From positions 29,077,025-29,141,024 of the forward strand of contig OX344763.1 in NCBI GenBank assembly GCA_947034895.1: DNA of 64,000 nt, given 5' to 3'. Position 1 is the first letter of the stretch; each line of letters begins with the position of its first letter. Positions 1-9,746 of the stretch are shown piece after piece. The stretch is from Rhytidiadelphus loreus (lineage: Eukaryota > Streptophyta > Bryopsida > Hypnales > Hylocomiaceae). The notes under the pieces are model-generated. The model worked only from the letters and a program-made list of their open reading frames with translations. It searched no databases and was not told the DNA's origin. A program made the translations under genes and the position numbers.

Positions 1-1524
1 TCCACATTGAAAGATACAACCAAAAAACCACCACATTCATCTATTTCTGTTTAGTATAGTACCTAGCGGAATACATACCCTAATTATAGCCCCAACCTAG
101 GATACATTTACTTCATAAAAAAATCAAATTGACCAAATTATTTATGTCCATATATTTATTATAATTGTGATTCACCTATTTTCTCTACAATACATTATTT
201 CAAATATTTAAAAAAAATTTAGGAGCACTAAATAAAATGTACTAGGTCTTTGACCACATGTAACATACTAAATTTTTCTAAGCCCACCCCCTAGTGCTCA
301 AATCTATACATTTAATTAGGTTGCTTAGGGATTTACTAAAGTACATTTAGTGGTGTTTATAGCAATTCAAAATACTTATGAAAATCACATTTGGGATTTG
401 TATTGGACTCCATAACATGCAATAAGTTGTCCTTATTTCAATCCTTCATGGATGAGGCTCTATTATAGTTACTTTAATTGTTTGATGAAAATTCAAATAT
501 TTTGGAGAACTTTTTCATAATCTTGAGTCATTTCAACACTAGCTATCTCAATTTGGCACTAAAAGTGGTTAATACAATGAATGAAATTGTCAAGTACTTC
601 TCAAATCCATACATTAAATTAGTTTTTGTTTGTTTATTTGTTTATTTTTTACAATGAGATTTCCAAAATTGTGCATCTCCCAATCATATTCATAGTATAG
701 TTAAAAAGTTCTCTACAAAGAGGGGTGCATGGACTTTATTTCATGGCAATACAACTCACAATAGAAAAGATATTGAATTTCGAAGCTTTTATGAATTAAA
801 AATTTAGGAAATTACTTTTATTTTTATTTTTATTATACTATGTCGACGGCACAAGGCATACTAATAATATATTAAATTCAACAATATTTAGATGATTTTT
901 TTTTAATAATAGATAGCTTTGTAGGTTAACAAACACTTATGGAAGTTTCTATCCATTTAACAAGTGCATCCCACGGCATGTGTCATTCTACCAATGAGAA
1001 AACCAAAAAAAAAACATGAAAACTTATGTTCGATAGTACTTATACAGTTATACTCACCCTTAATATATATCATAATTTTTAAAAATGAATTGAGAATTGA
1101 GCATGAGGGACTAACTATGACATTTGAAAGTCAAATCTTGGATTGAAGGACAATTTGGATAAGAAAAAGGTAGAAGTATTTGATTCCGTCAGACCTTCAA
1201 ATTTTGCCAAGCAAGAGCTAATTTGTTGAATTGCTACTTATACGTACATCAACTTAAGTGAATGATTTAAATTCACTATTTTACCTAGTGGTGAGAAGCA
1301 ATGGATGAGAGACAATCCAATAAGGTAGCAATACCTGAAAGAGACACGTTTTGTTCTTTTGACATCTAAAAAATGGTCTTAAATCAAGACTTTCAAAACT
1401 CTAACTAAACCACAACAACTTTTTTAAGAGACAACCAATGAGAGGTGAGGAGTTTTTTGAAGCAATCAATGAAAGTTGAGACATTTTGTGCTTCAAAGGT
1501 GTTCATACACAATGAATCTAGTCT
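1..1524. other. AT-rich intergenic spacer, no gene seen
   Basis: The stretch is strongly AT-rich with homopolymer runs and no open frame that looks coding on either strand. The longest frames are short and low in complexity. I see no RNA gene, no long terminal repeat and no clear terminal inverted repeat. Confidence 0.6.
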
Positions 1525-1874
1525 CATTAGAGAAATTCTAGGGTCTTTAGAGGACTGCCTCGAGCTTGGTCTATCACCCCGAAAAGTGCCGCACCTTTGG
1601 TGTCAGCCAAGGTGAGTATCTCAAAATCTGCCAGTTTTTGCGATTATTATTATTTTTAAAATTAAATTTAAAAAAAAAAAAAATTTCAGCCTCGAAATTT
1701 TATTTTATTTAGTCAATTTTTTATTCATTAATTTTGATTTCTGTATTGCTGCCACTGTAGATTCAGGTGGGCAGAAATAAGGAGAAAACGTTTTTTTTTG
1801 CAAAAAAACCCAAATTTCAGGGTCCCTTCAAGACTACGGAGCAGCCCTCTTGAGACCCCAAATTTTCTCTAATG
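1525..1874. mobile_element. 350 bp MITE-like element with imperfect terminal inverted repeats
   Basis: The left end starts CATTAGAGAAATTCTAGGGT and the reverse complement of the right end starts CATTAGAGAAAATTTGGGGT. The match continues to about 34 bases with few differences. The interior is AT-rich and non-coding. I could not find a convincing target-site duplication, so the superfamily is undetermined. It could also be a simple inverted repeat without mobility. Confidence 0.5.
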
Positions 1875-2645
1875 CAAGTATAGGCTATTCTTTGTTACCA
1901 ATTTGAAAATTTGTTAAATATTATTAGAGTATCAAAAAATTGCAAAACTACTTAAATTGCATTTCTCTTGAGCTTGTTGATAACCTCAATAATTTTTTTG
2001 GTCATTTGACCTTTGGGACTCGAAAAAGTATTTCTACCTTTATAGTTGCTACCTTTAACCATGTACTATCATTGTAGACACTAAGTGTTCAATGGATGAC
2101 AAAGAATCCTTCTATATTAAGAGGAAACAATAGATGTTCAACCTTAAAATTTTGTGTGAAAAGGGGATGGAGGTAATGCACGATAGTTTGACTTCCAATG
2201 AGTTCCCTTGTTTGTTTTTTAATCCCTATATCTCTCATATGTAGTTGTTTAACGGGTTGCTTAATCAATGTGATAGCACACCCACTAAAAATAATAACAT
2301 AAATGCTTCTCTTTAGCCTCATAGAAGTTCTTCCCCTTCTTCGCACGCCTCCCACTACCCTCCGTCACATCCACATCCACATCCATTGTTGCCATAGTCT
2401 CCATTGACCAAGTTAGCATGAGTGTAAAAACTACCCTCTACAAAGGCCCTCTATTGTTGAGCAAATGTGAAAGTGACAAGAGGAACGGTAGAAATTGTAC
2501 TGTAACATGGTGTTGGTGTGGAGCCATTTGTTGCCATATAAGTGCTAGCAAGCACTAAGTGCCGTTGCCGAGGCATTTTGAAAGAACAGGTGGTGATGTT
2601 CCTGGGGTTAAGTAAATAATTCCCCAAAGCACGGTACCCCAAAGG
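1875..2645. other. intergenic spacer, nothing recognised
   Basis: Mixed AT-rich sequence. Two minus-strand open frames (2089-2355 and 2451-2642) have no motif I recognise and show no start context or neighbour to support them. Confidence 0.5.
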
Positions 2646-2870
2646 ATGATATCCACGGTAACCAGTCCGGGAGTTAAAAGACTACCGTATATGGCCCACC
2701 CTTTGGACGTACGACCGGGCACAATGCCAAGCCCTGCGGAGCCGGCAAAAGATACTGCACTAGCTGTTGGCCTGCAAGCTCCAAATATACCGGCCTTTCC
2801 GCTGAGTATGGGCGTTGGGATGGGCGGTATCGTTTGTGAAAGCTTTAACGCGCTTGGGCAAATAAGTTAA
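2646..2870 (+). CDS. unassigned 74-codon open frame in a GC-rich island
   Basis: An ATG-to-TAA frame of 74 codons lies in about 240 bases of clearly higher GC and complexity than the AT-rich flanks. The predicted peptide is rich in Pro, Gly and Ala, with a Gly/Met-rich segment near residues 53-62. I recognise no domain, signal peptide or membrane segment. It may be an exon or fragment of a lost gene, a captured host fragment inside a transposon, or a chance frame. No splice partners were identified. Listed only because composition and frame coincide. Confidence 0.2.
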   Translation: MISTVTSPGVKRLPYMAHPLDVRPGTMPSPAEPAKDTALAVGLQAPNIPAFPLSMGVGMGGIVCESFNALGQIS

Positions 2871-3020
2871 GACGGGCCTGCCAGGTTAATTAATTTACTA
2901 CTGTTTCAGTTTTTGATGCCGTGAACTGACGGACGGATCCGTCATCAAGAATTTCATCTCACTGACTTTTGAAATCAAACCGTATCAAGTTATCTATTTT
3001 CATTTTTGTTTTTCACAAAG

Positions 3021-3022
<2 letters not shown>

Positions 3023-3085
<63 letters not shown>
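3023..3085. repeat. (AT)n microsatellite
   Basis: About 31 uninterrupted AT dinucleotides. Similar but shorter AT tracts occur near 11124-11140, 21389-21430 (inside a MITE) and 27857-27882. Confidence 0.95.
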
Positions 3086-3087
<2 letters not shown>

Positions 3088-3719
3088 TACTGTAAAAGGG
3101 AGTTAGTACTGTAATCAACACGAAGGTGGATAAAAAAAAAACATGCTACTTCACAGACAGTTCAAACTTCAGAGCCTAATAACTTCGTGAAGCAGCCTCA
3201 GTGGTGATAAAGGAAACGAAAGGAAAACAAAACAAAATAGTGTAGCTAATAATATTTGGAAACCCAATCTGAGGTACAGTACAGGACTGCAGGACAGGAG
3301 TCATGTACAGGACTGATCATTTGTTACAAACGATTGCACGGGATTCAGATTTCAGTTAGCCATAGCTGTTGGTGAGAGCAAATAGATCTTCGATCTATCC
3401 GATCGATAACATTATAATAATCCGTAATTCCGTATCAGCCTTTGCTATACTACGTAATAAGCTTCGTGAAAGTTGTTGCGCAATGAGTGACAGTCTGTCT
3501 CGCCGTGCATCATATGTTGAGCTGGCTGGCTGGGTGTTGACTGATGTGTCGATGCACAGTGAGGCAGATACTTCACTTTACTATTCCTGGTTTAGAGTTC
3601 GTCAACAGGATCAAATTTGGGATAAATTTGATTTTCCCTGTTGGTAGCTTTTCCCTGACTGACTGATTCCCCCCGTTCAAAATCATCATCTGATCAGAAG
3701 AGTGGGAACCATCTGCCGA

Positions 3720-4604
3720 TTACTGTACAGTACCCGGCAAGTCTGAACCGTGCACCCTATTCTGCCATGCCAAAGAAAATTGCATAATATATAATATGAT
3801 TGACATTTTTTGTCTTCCATACTCAACATTCAATTCTTACACAATTTCAATCAAGCATACCAAATTAGGGTTTTGGAAAAGTAAAACTCCATTTTTGGTG
3901 AATTATTTCATTTAAAATTCACAGTTTTACATGATAATTGACTGAAAACCATTGGTGATGATTTTTTTCAAATCCATTACGGCAATAAGTAGGAAAAATC
4001 CACATGCACATCTATCCTTGAATAAGCATCTCCAAAAAGTTTTAGAATTTCTTCACGAAGGTTTCAAAAGTTGCGGTGACAATGTCCAAATTTTGAAAAA
4101 TAGATATTTCTTCATTGTAATTAGATTTTGGCAAAACAACTGTAGCTTCATGGTCAAATGCACAAAATTAATAATATTGTGAAGGTCATATAGCAAAATC
4201 TAATTACAATGAAGAAATATCCATTTTTCAAAATTTGGACATTGTCACCACAACTTTTGAAACCTTTGTGAGGAAATTCTAAAACTTTTTGGAGATGCTT
4301 GTTCAAGGATAGATGTGCGTATGGATGTTTCCTACATAGTGCCACAATCAAATTTAAAAAATTCATCATCAATGTTTTTCAATGAATTATTGTGTGAAAT
4401 CATGAAAATTTAATGAAACAATTCACCAAAAATGGAGTTTTGATTTTTTTAAACCCAAATTTGGTATTCTTGATTGGAATTGCGTAAGAATTGAATAATA
4501 ATTATGCAAGATAAAAAATGTTAATCATATGATACATTGTGCAATTTTCTTTTGCATGGCAGAATAGGGTGCACGGTTCAGACTTGCCGGGTACTGTACT
4601 GTAA
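3720..4604. mobile_element. 885 bp foldback element with about 413 bp arms
   Basis: The arms 3720-4132 and 4193-4604 are inverted copies of one another around a roughly 60 bp spacer. The left outer end reads TTACTGTACAGTACCCGGC and the right outer end, reverse-complemented, reads TTACAGTACAGTACCCGGC (one mismatch). Small frames on opposite strands of the arms (3952-4182 and 4154-4372) encode near-identical peptides only because the arms match, so I do not call them genes. No convincing target duplication was found. A foldback or long-TIR DNA transposon is the simplest reading. The transcript would form a very long hairpin. Confidence 0.8.
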
Positions 4605-4629
4605 CTTATTTCTGGAAGGAAAACTGAAC

Positions 4630-4854
4630 GGCCAGGGTGAATTGACCCCCTCATTGCCCCTCCTGGGCAAACCCTGGAATTTTTTATTTGTGAGGCTTAA
4701 TTTTTTTTTGAAATTCTGAATTCATATTTGCAATCAGAGGCCCCAGATTATTCTAAAGAGGTGCAAGAATTACCAAAAAATTGGCACAACATAGGGGGCT
4801 TTTTTTTCAAACCTAAGTTGACCGGGGCAATGAGGGGGTCAATTCTCCCTGTGC
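4630..4854. mobile_element. 225 bp MITE (family shared with 52172-52394), 9 bp target duplication
   Basis: The left terminus GGCCAGGGTGAATTGACCCC and the reverse complement of the right terminus, GCACAGGGAGAATTGACCCC, pair over about 31 bases. AAACTGAAC is present immediately on both sides (4621-4629 and 4855-4863), a 9 bp target duplication typical of Mutator-like elements. A second copy of nearly equal length lies at 52172-52394. No coding capacity. Confidence 0.85.
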
Positions 4855-5145
4855 AAACTGAACCAGGTGAGTGATGGTGCTGATCGATGATCGATAAGAT
4901 TGGTTGGGGTCGGTCATTCAGTCCGCGGTAATAACGTCAGTAAGGAGAAGCTCGAGGTGAATCGAAACCCTCCGCAAATTAGCTGGGAGAGATGAAGAAA
5001 TTCAAAATTAATCAAGTACAACAATAGGGGATCATTTTTTACATTTACCCTTCTTGGTTGAGGGGCCATTCACCTTAGTTAGCCATTAATAACATTGCTA
5101 ACGGGGGAAGATACCTCCTCCTAAGATACCTGGGGGGAGACTTAA

Positions 5146-5371
5146 CCCTTAAAGGACGGACGGGTGACTGTGAAATTCATGCATTTTGATACCATGGGAA
5201 TCATTGGTATACTAAATTTCAAAACCTCTCATTGGAAGTCATTACAAAGTATTGTAGAAGATTTCTCCTTTCCACCCCAAAAATTGAGGATAAATAGTTG
5301 TATTTATGTCCTATACAGGAGATTCTCTTGTCATTTATCAAACGCCAAACGTCCGTATCAACGTTTATGGG
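5146..5371. mobile_element. 226 bp TTAA-flanked element (piggyBac-like signature)
   Basis: TTAA stands at 5142-5145 and 5372-5375. The left end begins CCCTTAAAGGACGG and the right end, reverse-complemented, begins CCCATAAACGTTGATACGG. Much of the interior is similar to 62984-63190 near the window end. The pairing of the two termini is weaker than in the other TTAA elements of the window, so the exact boundaries are less sure. Confidence 0.5.
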
Positions 5372-5375
5372 TTAA

Positions 5376-6853
5376 GTTTAAATCAGATGATTGTCATTGG
5401 TTCCTGATGACACATTGTCAAATTCATTGTGGAGAAATTCTCCCTCATTGGTTGCATGTCCTTGGAGGGTTCCCAATTTTAGGAGAAGCAGAAGGGAAAC
5501 CGCCAAGGAACGTTAACAATGTTATCTTGGCTCCTCCTTTGTCCAAACTCATCAATCTATGGTACACACCTTAGCTACTCTACTCCTAGAAAAAAGTTAC
5601 ACTACTACTCAAAATCATTCTCACTTCTCTCTCAATGGTAAATATATGCTAATTTGTAACTTCTACATACTCCTTCCATTGGTTTGTCTCTATGTCTTGA
5701 ATTCCTTAATTTTTGTAATGTTGTTGCAAACCGACTAAGTGTCCCTTTAGATGACTTCACCTAGACTTTTCTAAGAAGAAGATGCTTAATCCACAAATCA
5801 ACTTTGTAGTATATTTTGTCTATTTATTGTTATTCACTTTTGATCCCGGGGAGATCACTTAGTATATCTATAAGTAACCATGTGTGTTAAAGTGATTTTT
5901 TGCCCCCCTATATACTTTTTAATAAACTTTAATTTGAACCTACAATTTTGAGCTTTGTTTAATAATGATTGTAGGTTTCTATTGCCAAAAATTTCCAATT
6001 CAAATAACATGTGAAATGATTTGTAGAATAGGTTGAAAAATGAACTAAAATAGCATGTTTTTCAACTCAAATATTTATAGAGAACACATTTAAATGACCA
6101 TTGCATCAATATTCAAGCTAAATGAACTTTAAATAGAAAGTTATTTTCAAGGATTTTTTGTTCATTTTTTAGACAATTTTTTCTTATATAAAATAGGGGT
6201 GTGAAAGTTATTTTCACCTCTACAGTGTAGTTTTTTACTTCAAAAATTTGTAACTAATTATAATTAACAAATAAAATTATCAATAATTCAAAACATAAAC
6301 TTCCAAAGTTGGAAAATATATTGATATTTTTTTTTCCTCCTTTTATTTAAATTTTAGGATATAAGATAGGGGGTCCAAAATCTTAACGCATGTAGTTTCT
6401 AAATGGACACTCTAAGTGATCTCCCCGGGCTTTTGATGTGAATTTTAGCCATAAAATTGATGTGTCTTGAATTTGAGTCCAACTAAGAAAATGAAGCTTA
6501 TCAAGTTTCATTTCTACTCCAATTGGAAATCTTGAAAAATACGTAACTTTCAACATTTTATAGCAATAGAGTATGAACCGCTTTGGGCCTAGAACCATGG
6601 TTTGTTGATTTTTCTAATTTTCAAGTGAAGCACTAACTTTGGTTTATACCATGATGTTATACACTGCAATATACATTTATGGTAAAAATTTCAAACTTTT
6701 TGAATATATTGTGTATTTGATATGAATTTTCTCCATTTTTTCCTTTAAAAATTCACAATAATTTCAAATCCCCCCGAACAATTTGAAATTTTTATGACTT
6801 GAAGACGTATGACTTCATCTTTGAAAAGTGAGTATAAATTTTTTTGTTCATAT
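5376..6853. repeat. copy 1 of a dispersed repeat, split by a hAT-like MITE
   Basis: Segments 5690-5844 and 6430-6715 align in order and orientation with 63496-63735 and 63727-64000. The two segments are contiguous in the copy at the window end but separated here by the 585 bp insertion at 5845-6429. No gene is seen. The rest of the stretch is AT-rich and non-coding. Confidence 0.65.
5845..6429. mobile_element. 585 bp hAT-like MITE, copy 1
   Basis: The 18 bp terminal inverted repeats are perfect: CCCGGGGAGATCACTTAG at the left and its exact complement at the right. The 8 bp CTTTTGAT is duplicated at 5837-5844 and 6430-6437. A related copy of the flanking repeat at about 63727 carries only one such site (CTCTTGAT) and continues straight on, so it acts as a related empty site. 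An 8 bp duplication fits hAT. Other copies lie at 21333-21887 and 27056-27621. The interior is AT-rich and non-coding, so the element needs a transposase in trans. Confidence 0.9.
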
Positions 6854-7239
6854 CTAAGGTGAAGGCACCCAAAGCGTCCTTGTAACTATTCTTGTACCTT
6901 AGACTACCTCTTAATGTGTCCCACTAGACTTTAGTTAATGTGTCCTTCAAAATGCTTACCTTTGATTTGCTGACACATTCGAAGGACACATACTTAACTG
7001 TGATTTGCTAACTACTGATTTTTGCAAATTTCGGTTTAGGGGCCACCTATGTGACAATTTCAATGGTCTAGGCAACAGGCACTTTGAAAAATCATAGAAA
7101 TTACATACCACATCCATTTTTTTTTTAATATTCATGATTTTCACTTGCTAGTACCAGAAAAATATAATTTTTTTAGGAAAAGGTGTCTCCAACTATGCTC
7201 AATTTCTTACATTGACGGTTTTGGGTGCTTCCACCTTAG
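6854..7239. mobile_element. 386 bp MITE-like element
   Basis: The left end CTAAGGTGAAGGCACCCAAA pairs with the reverse complement of the right end, CTAAGGTGGAAGCACCCAAA, for about 25 bases. The interior has no coding frame of note. No clear target duplication was found, so the superfamily is open. Confidence 0.65.
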
Positions 7240-9746
7240 TTGCAAAATGCTAGCCAACAGAGTGATGGGCCAGTGAGACTGGAAATCAGTGGTCCTGGGC
7301 CCGTTCTTCCAGGGTTGAAAGCTGGCCGGGGCTGCACGTTTTCGCATCGATTTCTGCAGCAGCAGCGGAATTCGCATCCGTCACCTTCCGACGGCCCTGC
7401 CGTTCGTGACATACGTCACCACGCAGGCAGATTAGGACACTGTTGCCGTTCGCAATTGTGGCATGGCTTGGGTGGCACATACTAAACTTAAACATCGGCT
7501 CCACGGCAGAGTTGTCGAACACGCTTGCATGCGAAGAAGGAAGGGTTCCAAGCCACCCGGAAGTCTTCGGAAGCCGGAGAGGAATCGAAGTCTGCCACCA
7601 CAGAGTTCTCATCAAACATGCCTGCAAGCAAGCAAGGAAGGATTCCGTGCCCCCCGGAGGACTTGGGAAGAAGCCGGAGAGGGATCAAGTCTGGCACCAC
7701 TCACTGTAGTAGGGCCAGAGAGGATCAAGTCTAGTCACCTCTGTCCCTCCTAAAGCCCGCCACCAAGCCACATTCCCCCTAGTCCAGTCCAGTACTACAG
7801 TCTACGCTACTTCCCGTTCCCAGAGAGAGATCCACGTTCCCTAGACTCACCGACCTAGGCGTAGACCTCCCATCTGACCGTCCATCCAATCCACACGAAC
7901 GGACCCGATCTCTCGTACGTGATGCTCACATCACAAGTCTTCATGAAGAGAATATTTTAATGCCCGCTCCTTTCGGCTGTAGCGTTTGTCGTCTACTACC
8001 GTCTCCGGAGCGGGAGACGGCGAAAAAGTTAAGGAAGCCACCCGCCTTTTTCGTCAAGTTTCCCCGTCTTTTACTTTTCGGTGAGCCTCGGACCTTGCTC
8101 CCTCCGCCTTCATTCCCTCAGCAACTTGCTGCGCGCTTGCTGCGCGCGGGCATGGTTTCACTAGATTGCGGCAATTCCTGATTGGCTTCAAGAGCATTTC
8201 CTGATACGCTTCCCATCTCCTAGTGCAGTTTGGGATCTTCACGGAAGGCCGGCCAGTGGTGACGTGATTTGCAAGCGGGAGACGTTGGGGGAGGTGCGTT
8301 GCTGTTGCGGTTTTAGTTTCGTAGCTTTGGGTTTGAGGATACCGAGGTTTGGTTTTTTGCTTCCTGCTGTATTAGAGTGTTGCGCTGCCAGAGTTCGTCG
8401 TCGAAATTGAAAATAGGCATGCGGGCTTCCTGATTTGAGCGTCTCTGGATAGCTGTTGTAATTTGAGAATCAGAGGATTCAGGTAATCGGAGGGATGATC
8501 GAATGTGTGGGATTTTGCGCGAGCGAGGGGTGTTAGGGTGGACGTAGAATTTTTTGGGGGAATATACTGCATTGTGAGGAGGAGATTCCGTTGCTGATCG
8601 TGACTTCTGCGGAGTTAGCGTTGACCACAGCTAGGAACTGGTGCGAAATGCTGCCATGTTGTTGAGCCTCATCGTCTTTGAAATGGCAGATTCCAGTGGA
8701 ATTGGTGCAGTGTCAGTCGCCCAACTGAAACGTTAGGTCTTTGCCGGTCCTAATTTTCAGAGATCTGGACACTAGAACGTCACAATTTGGCACTCTGAAA
8801 CACGCCATTTTAACGAATACTTCTTATGGCCATTTTTGGGCTAACTCACGCCATTGTAACCAGTATACCCATATTGTCCTAGAAACGCGCCATTTTGGCT
8901 AGTATGACCACATTGTCGTAATTGAAGCCCTTGAAGTTAGAACCTCTCTCATGAATGTGGGGAGCGGTTGGATAACGGTAGGTCTAGTTAGGTCGAATTG
9001 AGCTCGTGGTGAAAATTCACAGGGCCTGAACTGCAATTTAGGGTTGAGGGACGACTGGCGTCTCTTATTTTTACCCTAGCCAATCGTGGGGTTTGGTTTG
9101 TTACTTGTCGTGTTCACATTCTCTTTGTAATTTTCATTTTATGATTCGATTGGTCTGTGCTGGATCAGAGCGAGAAATACAGTGGTGTTGAACTGAACGT
9201 TGTTGATTGTTGGCCTCGAATTCATCGATTAGATTATTCGTCCCTGGATATGTCTGGCGATCAACATGAAAAAATCATCAACTGACGATAGCCTCATTAA
9301 CAGAATCACTCAATCCTCGTTATTATGACCGTCTCTAAATGACATTCTAGAATATTTTGCACACTGTAGAACACTTGTCACACATTCGATCTATGTCATG
9401 GTGAAAAAGTTGATGGTATGATGACAGAGGTTTGAGTGTGTCTGTAACCACGCCTTACTTAGGTCAATGCTACGTTCTTGGTGGTTTCGTCAGATTTTTC
9501 TTTCTTTTCCCGGGTTGTTGATGATGTTAGGGTACGTGATTGCATCTCTTATTGCAAGAATGGCAGCATTGTTCCCGGTGTGGCATTGCTTCAGAGAGCT
9601 ACGCCAGGAGTTCGGACCTTTCTCGTTATGAATAGTCAATGTGTTTTAATTTGCATCCCGTTACCTAACCCTATTCTGGACACAGGTCTTTCTCTAGACG
9701 TAGGGAGGAAGACTATACCCCACACATCTGAATCCTTCCACAAAAT
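7240..9746 (+). promoter_or_regulatory. GC-richer leader and promoter region of the bHLH gene
   Basis: Composition changes abruptly at about 7240 from AT-rich repeats to mixed, higher-GC, non-repetitive sequence that continues into the bHLH gene. This fits promoter plus 5' leader, possibly with leader introns. Several overlapping frames between 7240 and 8240 run on both strands, show no recognisable domain, and are better explained by GC-rich non-coding DNA. Three imperfect units built on CGCCATTTT or CGCCATTGT occur at about 8805-8925. I cannot place a TATA box or transcription start with confidence. Confidence 0.4.
7524..7700 (+). repeat. imperfect tandem duplication of about 88 bp
   Basis: Units at about 7524-7606 and 7613-7700 share an ordered series of blocks: AAGGAAGG, then a CCCGGA-type block, then GAAGCCGGAGAGG, then TCAAGTCTG or TCGAAGTCTG, then GCCACCAC or GCACCAC. 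A third partial block (AGAGAGGATCAAGTCTAG) follows at about 7716. It lies upstream of the bHLH gene, where repeated blocks could be regulatory, but nothing shows that directly. Confidence 0.6.

Noticed and set aside
3952..4372. Two similar small frames on opposite strands (peptides with HAHLSLNKHLQKVLEF)
   Set aside because: They are the same sequence read from the two arms of a foldback element. No start context, no domain, and the reading frames end at the loop.
7240..8240. Cluster of GC-rich overlapping frames upstream of the bHLH gene
   Set aside because: Frames of similar length occur on both strands and overlap. None shows a domain, and the tandem duplication at 7524-7700 explains several of them. 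Leader or promoter is more likely.
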